A DNA stretch of 23,971 nt from DASRJG01 sp032124015 (GTDB lineage: Bacteria; Acidobacteriota; Polarisedimenticolia; Polarisedimenticolales; DASRJG01): assembly GCA_032124015.1 (NCBI GenBank), contig JAQBEH010000085.1:1-23971 (forward strand). The letters run 5' to 3'. Each line of letters opens with the position of its first letter. Within the stretch, counting starts at the first letter, position 1. Positions 15,517-21,200 of the stretch are shown one piece after another. The notes beneath the pieces were generated by a model. The model searched no databases. It worked only from the letters and a program-made list of their open reading frames with translations, and had not been told where the DNA came from. The position numbers were made by a program, and so were the translations under genes.

Positions 15517-15793
15517 GCCCGGCCCGCAGCAACCCGCGGCCCACGAGATCTTCGATGAGATCGACCATGTCGCGCTCGAGCTCGTTCGGAGCGACGTCGT
15601 ATTCCTCGATCATGACCGCAAGCGCGTCTCGAATCGTCGGGGCGGTCGTCACGAGTTTCCAGAAACGGGTCCCGACGGGATTCAACCCGAAGTAGGTCTC
15701 GGTTTCGAGATCGAGAAGGATGGCCTCGTCGCCCAGGTCCTTGCAAAGCACGCGGGGCGTCGCGAAGGCGCGCTCGTCGAGCGAAACGGTCAT
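15509..15793 (-). CDS. Lasso peptide RiPP recognition element (B1), PqqD family
   Basis: 94 residues, the usual size of a stand-alone PqqD-like protein. GDEAILLDLETETYFGLN spans 21-38, followed by GTRFWKLV (41-48); together these are the beta hairpin and first helix of the winged-helix RRE fold. A helical C-terminal part follows (ELERDMVDLIEDLVGRGLL, 71-89). B1 binds the precursor leader, contacting the Y-P-L-G motif, and presents it to B2. ATG 15791-15793 has GGGAG eight bases upstream. It lies 23 bp downstream of the nucleotidyltransferase stop and overlaps B2 by 8 bp. An ORF extension to 16138 covers the nucleotidyltransferase gene and is not used. Confidence 0.92.
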   Translation of the reverse strand: MTVSLDERAFATPRVLCKDLGDEAILLDLETETYFGLNPVGTRFWKLVTTAPTIRDALAVMIEEYDVAPNELERDMVDLIEDLVGRGLLRAGRG

Positions 15794-15816
15794 GGCGTCG
15801 GCTCCCTCAAGGCGGC

Positions 15817-17001
15817 TCACACCGAGCCGCGACGGACGAGTCCCCAAAGATGCCCTATGTGGCTGACCGGCCGGCCGTAGCGCGCGGCGATCCACCACGC
15901 CTCCGGCCACAGAGTGCGGCCGATCAGGCGCGCCCCGTCGCGCGGATGATCGACCAGCGCCAGCATGAAGGCGTGGCGCCGAGATGGGTGCGTCAGATCG
16001 CGTCCGGAAAGGAGCGCGAGAGGCGTCATGAAGGTTCGTAGCGCCGCGCGCCGGGTACGACCTGGGCGGAGCCCGGAGAGGGCGGCCTCGCACCCGGGAA
16101 GGCCGATCAATCGGTTCGCGGTGTCGAGCACCAGCCACGTTGCCGTTCTGAGCCGCCAGGCCCGCGCACGCTCAGAAACGGCGCCCCAATCGATGCGATG
16201 CGCGCGCGCGAGGACCGCAAGGTCCATCATCCCGCGCAGCGGCGCCTGGCCGAACTGATTGACGACGACGTGAAACGCCGTCTGGAGGATCGCGTCTTCC
16301 GCCGCAAGGCGCGAGGCGTGGCGACCCGGGCCCATCGGCGTTTTGCGCCGCCAGACGGCCTCGGTGTCCGGATGAGCCGCGCGCTTCATCCACCAGCCTT
16401 GGAACGCCCCGTAGTGCAACTCGACGAGTCCGTACTCGCCCCGCTCGTGCCGGAAGATGAGCTCGCCGCAAGACCGTATCTGGAGCGCGTCCGGGCGGCC
16501 GGGGAGGCCGGGCTCCTGCTGGAATAGGAGCGTGCGGAGGCCGAGGACCGCCCGCGGCATGTCCTCGTCCCGGACCCAGATGTCGAGGTCGTTCATGGAA
16601 CGGAAGGACGGGTCGCGGTAACCGGAGCAAGCGACCGCCGCCCCCTTGAGGAGCACCATCGGAAGGTGCTCTTGTTCGAAGCGTCGCTCGATGCGGTCGA
16701 GTGTCGCGAAGTGGGCGAGATTCCCCGCGGCGGTGCCGAGCGCGGCCCCCCGCAACATCGCCGCCAACTCCGGGTCGTTCGAAACGGCCCAGGCGAAGCC
16801 GAGGGCTCCAAGATCGTTCCGGATTAGCCACGCCGCGAGTTGGATCGGATCGGCCGCCTCGGCGCCGATGAACGAGCCGTCCGGACCGTGGAGGCCGGCG
16901 GCGGTCTGGGCGAGTGAAAACAGCAAGCGCCGCGCGGAGCGCTCATCGCGCCACGGCGCGCCAACGGGAGCCTCAACGGATTCGGAAGGATCGGCCACCA
17001 C
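15817..17001 (-). CDS. Nucleotidyltransferase-like protein of the lasso cluster
   Basis: 394 residues of the nucleotidyltransferase family usually annotated as PF14907-type (NTP_transf_5). The motifs are LLKGAA at 117-122, RSMNDLD at 134-140 (metal-binding D138 and D140), and VELHYG at 193-198 in the position of the third acidic strand. Members are frequent in lasso and other RiPP clusters that also carry an HPr-kinase-like gene. In the Bacillus pseudomycoidin cluster a homologue was reported, as I recall, to help add sugars to the phosphorylated peptide. Here it would be the first gene of the operon. The start is GTG 16999-17001 without a visible ribosome site; a candidate -10 box lies only 7 bp upstream, so the transcript could be leaderless. 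The exact reaction is unknown. Confidence 0.85.
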   Translation of the reverse strand: MVADPSESVEAPVGAPWRDERSARRLLFSLAQTAAGLHGPDGSFIGAEAADPIQLAAWLIRNDLGALGFAWAVSNDPELAAMLRGAALGTAAGNLAHFATLDRIERRFEQEHLPMVLLKGAAVACSGYRDPSFRSMNDLDIWVRDEDMPRAVLGLRTLLFQQEPGLPGRPDALQIRSCGELIFRHERGEYGLVELHYGAFQGWWMKRAAHPDTEAVWRRKTPMGPGRHASRLAAEDAILQTAFHVVVNQFGQAPLRGMMDLAVLARAHRIDWGAVSERARAWRLRTATWLVLDTANRLIGLPGCEAALSGLRPGRTRRAALRTFMTPLALLSGRDLTHPSRRHAFMLALVDHPRDGARLIGRTLWPEAWWIAARYGRPVSHIGHLWGLVRRGSV

Positions 17002-17007
17002 GCGTGG

Positions 17008-17037
17008 AGGCTAGCGGTGGACGCGGGCACGCGTCAA
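17008..17037 (-). promoter_or_regulatory. Candidate promoter of the lasso operon
   Basis: On the minus strand TTGACG (17032-17037) is followed after 18 bp by TAGCCT (17008-17013). The -35 is good and the -10 is poor. Transcription would begin at or next to the GTG at 17001, which would explain the missing Shine-Dalgarno. It sits in the 46-bp spacer shared with the divergent tag gene. Weak evidence. Confidence 0.25.
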
Positions 17038-17047
17038 GATCAAGGAC

Positions 17048-17653
17048 GTGGACGAATCCGATCTCATCGCTGGTCATGACGGAAAGCTCCGATGCGCCTG
17101 GTGCGCCGGGCACGATGACTACCGCGCCTACCACGACGCCGAATGGGGTTTCCCGGTCGGGGACGACCAGCGCCTCTTCGAGAAGCTCTGCCTGGAGGGG
17201 TTCCAGGCGGGGTTGTCCTGGTTGACCATTCTCCGGAAGCGCGAAGCCTTTAGGCGCTCGTTCGCGATGTTCGACTTCGAGAAAATCGCGCGGTTCGGCC
17301 TCCGTCACGTCGAACGGATGCTGAAGGACGCCTCGATCGTCCGGCACAGGGGAAAGATCGAATCGACGATCGGGAACGCGCGGCGGGCGATCTCGCTGGT
17401 TGACGAGTTCGGGTCATTCGCCGCCTACATCTGGCGGTTCGAGCCCGAACCGTCGCCCCTCCTCACGCGGCGAACGACCTCGCCCGAGGCGGTCGCCCTC
17501 TCGAAAGACCTGAAAAAGCGCGGATGGACGTTCGTCGGCCCGACGACGACCTATGCGTTCATCCAGGCGATGGGGCTCGTCAACGACCACCTCCCCGGGT
17601 GCTCGGCACGCCCCCGCGCCGAAAAGGCCAGAAAGGCGTTCCGGAGGCCCTAA
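17048..17653 (+). CDS. tag: DNA-3-methyladenine glycosylase I
   Basis: 201 residues. It removes 3-methyladenine from alkylated DNA as the first step of base-excision repair. The sequence follows E. coli Tag closely: zinc ligands C16 (RCAWC), H29 (AYHDAEWG), H181 and C185 (GLVNDHLPGC), the catalytic-pocket Glu E50 (CLEG) and the aromatic W58 (GLSW). KDASIVRHRGKIESTIGNA and DLKKRGWTFVGPTT are also typical. The start is GTG 17048; no ATG is available in frame before the zinc motif, and the AAGGA just upstream is too close to be an ordinary ribosome site. It is divergent from the lasso operon with only 46 bp between starts; a functional link is not evident. Confidence 0.96.
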   Translation: MDESDLIAGHDGKLRCAWCAGHDDYRAYHDAEWGFPVGDDQRLFEKLCLEGFQAGLSWLTILRKREAFRRSFAMFDFEKIARFGLRHVERMLKDASIVRHRGKIESTIGNARRAISLVDEFGSFAAYIWRFEPEPSPLLTRRTTSPEAVALSKDLKKRGWTFVGPTTTYAFIQAMGLVNDHLPGCSARPRAEKARKAFRRP

Positions 17654-17657
17654 GAAT

Positions 17658-17679
17658 CGGTCGTTTTTACCGTTTTTTT
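17658..17679 (+). terminator. Weak intrinsic terminator candidate after tag
   Basis: CGGT (17658-17661) can pair with ACCG (17669-17672), directly followed by seven T. The four-base stem is short, so function is doubtful, but its position five bases after the tag stop is right. Confidence 0.3.
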
Positions 17680-17738
17680 AATCGTTTTCCGTCCCCGATT
17701 CACGGTAAGTTTTCGGCTCCACATGAATCGAGGTGGAT

Positions 17739-18224
17739 GTGTATAGACGGGTCTTTCCGGGCCTACTGGTCCTGGCCTCGCTCGTCCTTGGTTCGACCGC
17801 CTTGGCGATCGAGCCCGACGGGCGGGTGGCCTTCCGGTTCTCGTGGCCCGACGTGAAAGCAGGGGATGCGCCTCGTCTCCGGTTGTCGCTGACCGCAGTG
17901 ACCGACCTCGCCGACGTCCACCTCGTCGCGAAGATCCCCGCCGATATCGGATTTTCCCTGCGCGACGGGGCCGGGGAGGGGGCGTCGTTGGACGAAGGCC
18001 TCGCGATCGGGAGCCTCGCCGCCGGACGCTCGTTCGTTGTCGAGTTCGACGTCGCCAAGCCGCTTCGAGGTGGCGGCATCGTCAGCGTCGTCCTCGAGGC
18101 AACCTCCGAGGGCCGCGTTGTGAGCGAGAGTGTCGGCGTCCCCATCGGTGTGCCGGGAACCGAGCCCACGCTGCGAAACGGCGCCGTCGAGTTCCCCGCT
18201 TCGAGCCCGGACGCCACGCCTTGA
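17739..18224 (+). CDS. Small exported protein of unknown function, coupled to the giant secreted protein
   Basis: 161 residues from GTG 17739, chosen because GAGG lies five bases upstream; GTG 17733 in the same frame would add two residues. A Sec signal peptide is clear: YRR, the hydrophobic stretch VFPGLLVLASLVLGSTALA, then cleavage near the ALA-IE junction. The mature part is rich in beta-strand-like alternation (RLRLSLTAV, VHLVAKIP, SFVVEFDV, IVSVVLEA) and resembles an immunoglobulin-like or CARDB-like sandwich; no named family is recognised. The stop TGA (18222-18224) overlaps the TTG start of the next gene as TTGA, so the two are translationally coupled, perhaps as partners at the cell surface. 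Confidence 0.75.
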   Translation: MYRRVFPGLLVLASLVLGSTALAIEPDGRVAFRFSWPDVKAGDAPRLRLSLTAVTDLADVHLVAKIPADIGFSLRDGAGEGASLDEGLAIGSLAAGRSFVVEFDVAKPLRGGGIVSVVLEATSEGRVVSESVGVPIGVPGTEPTLRNGAVEFPASSPDATP

Positions 18225-21200
18225 ACCGCGTTGTCCGCGTCCTCCTGATCGCTTGGCTCATCGTGGCCGCGGGCGCCGCCGCGCACGCGAACTGGACGGC
18301 CAGCGGAATCGTGAACTACCAGGACCGGGAATTCGACCAGACCGGGTTCACCGGCGTCCAGCCGCTGCTCGCCGCCCGCTTCGTCGACATCGAAGTCGTC
18401 GATGCCCAAAATGGTTCGGTGATCGGGTCCGGCGCGACGAACGGGCTGGGCGCGTTCTCGTTCACGGTCAACGATGGGAGAACGCGCAATATCTACTTGC
18501 GCGCGTTGACCAGGTCGACCCAAACGTCCAACCTCTTCACCAAAGTCGTCAACGTCTCCAACACCATTTACGCGATCGCGACGGCCACGATCAACGGCCA
18601 CACCGCAACGACCAACGTCAATTTCGGAACACTGGTCGCCGCCGTCGGCGCCGGCGGCGAGGCGTTCAACCTCTACGACCAGACCGTCTACGGCTCGGAC
18701 TACCTCGCGTTCGTCCAGGGAGCCCGCCCCGACTCGTCCCACGCGATCACGGTGACCTGGCAGATCAACGGCGGCATCGGGGGTTCGACCTCCAGCAGTA
18801 CGGCAATCGACATGCGCGACACCGGCGGGTATGACGACACCGTGTTGCTGCACGAGTACGGCCACTTCGCGGTGTTCAACTACTCGGCGTCGGACAATCC
18901 GGCGCTCGCTCACTCGCTGGCGGACTGCAATCAGGACCCGCGCATGGCGTGGGACGAGGGCCAGGCCTCGTACTTCTCGGGTGCGGTGCGACGCCTTTCC
19001 GGCATCCACCACCCGAACCTGTACGTGCGCACGGACGGCGGTGCCGGGCCCGGCCACCTCGTCGTCTGGTTCGACATGGAAACCGAGTCGCAGTTTTCGT
19101 GCAGCGGCGACTTGAGCGAAGTCTCCGTCTTCACCGCGCTGTGGGACATCACCGACAGCGCGGCCACGGACGATCTCACGCCCGGCGTCGACGACACGCC
19201 CATCGACACGCTGGCTCTCGCGGAAACCGAGCACTGGCAGGTCATGACGAACGGCCTCCCGGGGAGCACCTACATCACCGCCGAGGATTATTGGGACAAG
19301 TGGTTCGCATCCCCGATCTCGAATGGGTTTTTCACGGAGATGCGTTCGATCTTCGCGGACGGGGTCGAGATCCGCTTCTACCCCGACGCCTACGAGCCGA
19401 ACGAGACGCAGGCCGCCGCGAAAGCGGTGCCCGCCGATGGTTCCTCGATCCCCCTGACGCTGTTCGTCGACCCCGACGGCGATCGTTCGGGTGGCGGCAC
19501 AGCCGACGTCGACTGGTTATCGTTCTCCGCGACGACCGGCTGGTCGTACACGATCGAGACGACGAACCTCCTGTCGGGGTGCGACACGATCCTCACGCTT
19601 TACAACGCCGGCGCGACGCAGCTCGCGACCAACGACGATCGCACCGGCGGCGATCTGTCGTCGCTCATCAACTGGACCCCGACGACAACCGCGACCTACT
19701 ATGTCGAGGTCACGCGCAAGGGCTCGAACATCCAATACGGATCGTACGACCTGCGCATCACGCCGCCCTTGGACGACGATGGCGACGGAGTTCCAGACGC
19801 CTTCGACAATTGCCCGGCGATCGCCAACGCGAGTCAGGCCAACGGCGACGGCGACGCGCTGGGCGACGCTTGCGACAACTGTCCCTCGGTCACCAACCAG
19901 AACCAGCTCGACGGCGATTCCGACGGCCGCGGCGACGCCTGCGACAACTGCCCAACCGTTGCGAATGGGAGCCAAACCGATACGGACGCCGACGGCAAGG
20001 GCGACGCCTGCGACAACTGCCCCGCGGCTTCGAACGCGAATCAGCTCGACGGCGATGCCGACGGTCTCGGGAACGCCTGCGATAACTGCCCAACCGTCGC
20101 GAACGCAAACCACGCCGACCTCGACCTCGACGGCATCGGCGACGCCTGCGACCCCGATCGCGATGGCGACAGCGTCCCCAATGTCGACGATTGCGCGCCG
20201 GATGCCCGAGGCACTTCGGCGATCCCCGGTGAGGTTTCCGGTTTGCGATCCGACGCGAACAGGCAAACGCTGCGTTTTAACGGGGCGACCCAAGCCCACG
20301 TCTACGGCCTGTATCGCGGCTCGGTCGCGCCCGGTGCGACGTTCGCCTACAACCACCAGTGCGTCGCGCCATCCAGTCCGCAACGCTTGGTCGACGACGC
20401 GGTGAACCCTGCGTCCGGCGAACTCTTCTACTTCCTCGTCGGCGGCCGCAACTCCTGCGGAGACGGAACCCTCGGCTCCGGCTCCAGTGGAGCGCGACCC
20501 GCCTCGGCTGTTTGCACCTCGGACCCGGCGGCGGACGGCGACGGCGACGGAACGCCCGACCTCGACGATGTGTGCGCGGCGGTCGCCGACCCCGCGCAGG
20601 TCGACGCGGACGGAGATCTCGTCGGCAACGCGTGCGATGCCTGCCCGAACGCGTCGGATGCCGAACAAATCGACGCGGACGGCGACGGCCTGTCGTCGGG
20701 CTGCGATGCGTGCCCGCTCGACTTCGAAAACGACCTCGATGCCGACGGCGTGTGCGGCGACGTGGACAATTGCCCGTTGATCGCGAATGCGGACCAGGCC
20801 AACACCGATAGCGACGCCCTCGGTGACGTGTGCGATGCGTGCCCGCAGGACGCCTTGAACGACGTCGACCACGACGGGGTCTGCGGCGATCTCGACAACT
20901 GCCCGTCGATCGCAAATGCGACTCAAGCGAATGCGGACGGAGACGCGTTAGGCGACGCGTGCGACGCGTGCTCGATGGACGCCTTGAACGATGCCGACGC
21001 CGACGGGGTGTGCGGAAACCTCGACAACTGTCCCGCGGACGCCAACGTCGATCAGGCGAACGCGGATGGGGATGCGTTGGGTGACGTCTGCGACACGTGC
21101 CCGCTCGACGCTGATAACGACCTCGATGCCGACGGCGTGTGCGGCGACGTCGACAACTGCCCCGTGATCGCCAACGCCGACCAGGCCGATGCCGACAACG

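Noticed and set aside
17678..19234. 518-codon open frame on the minus strand opposite the small exported protein and the giant protein start
   Set aside because: Shadow of high-GC coding sequence. Composition is low in hydrophobic order and shows no family motif, while the plus strand has clear signal peptides, HExxH and PPC.
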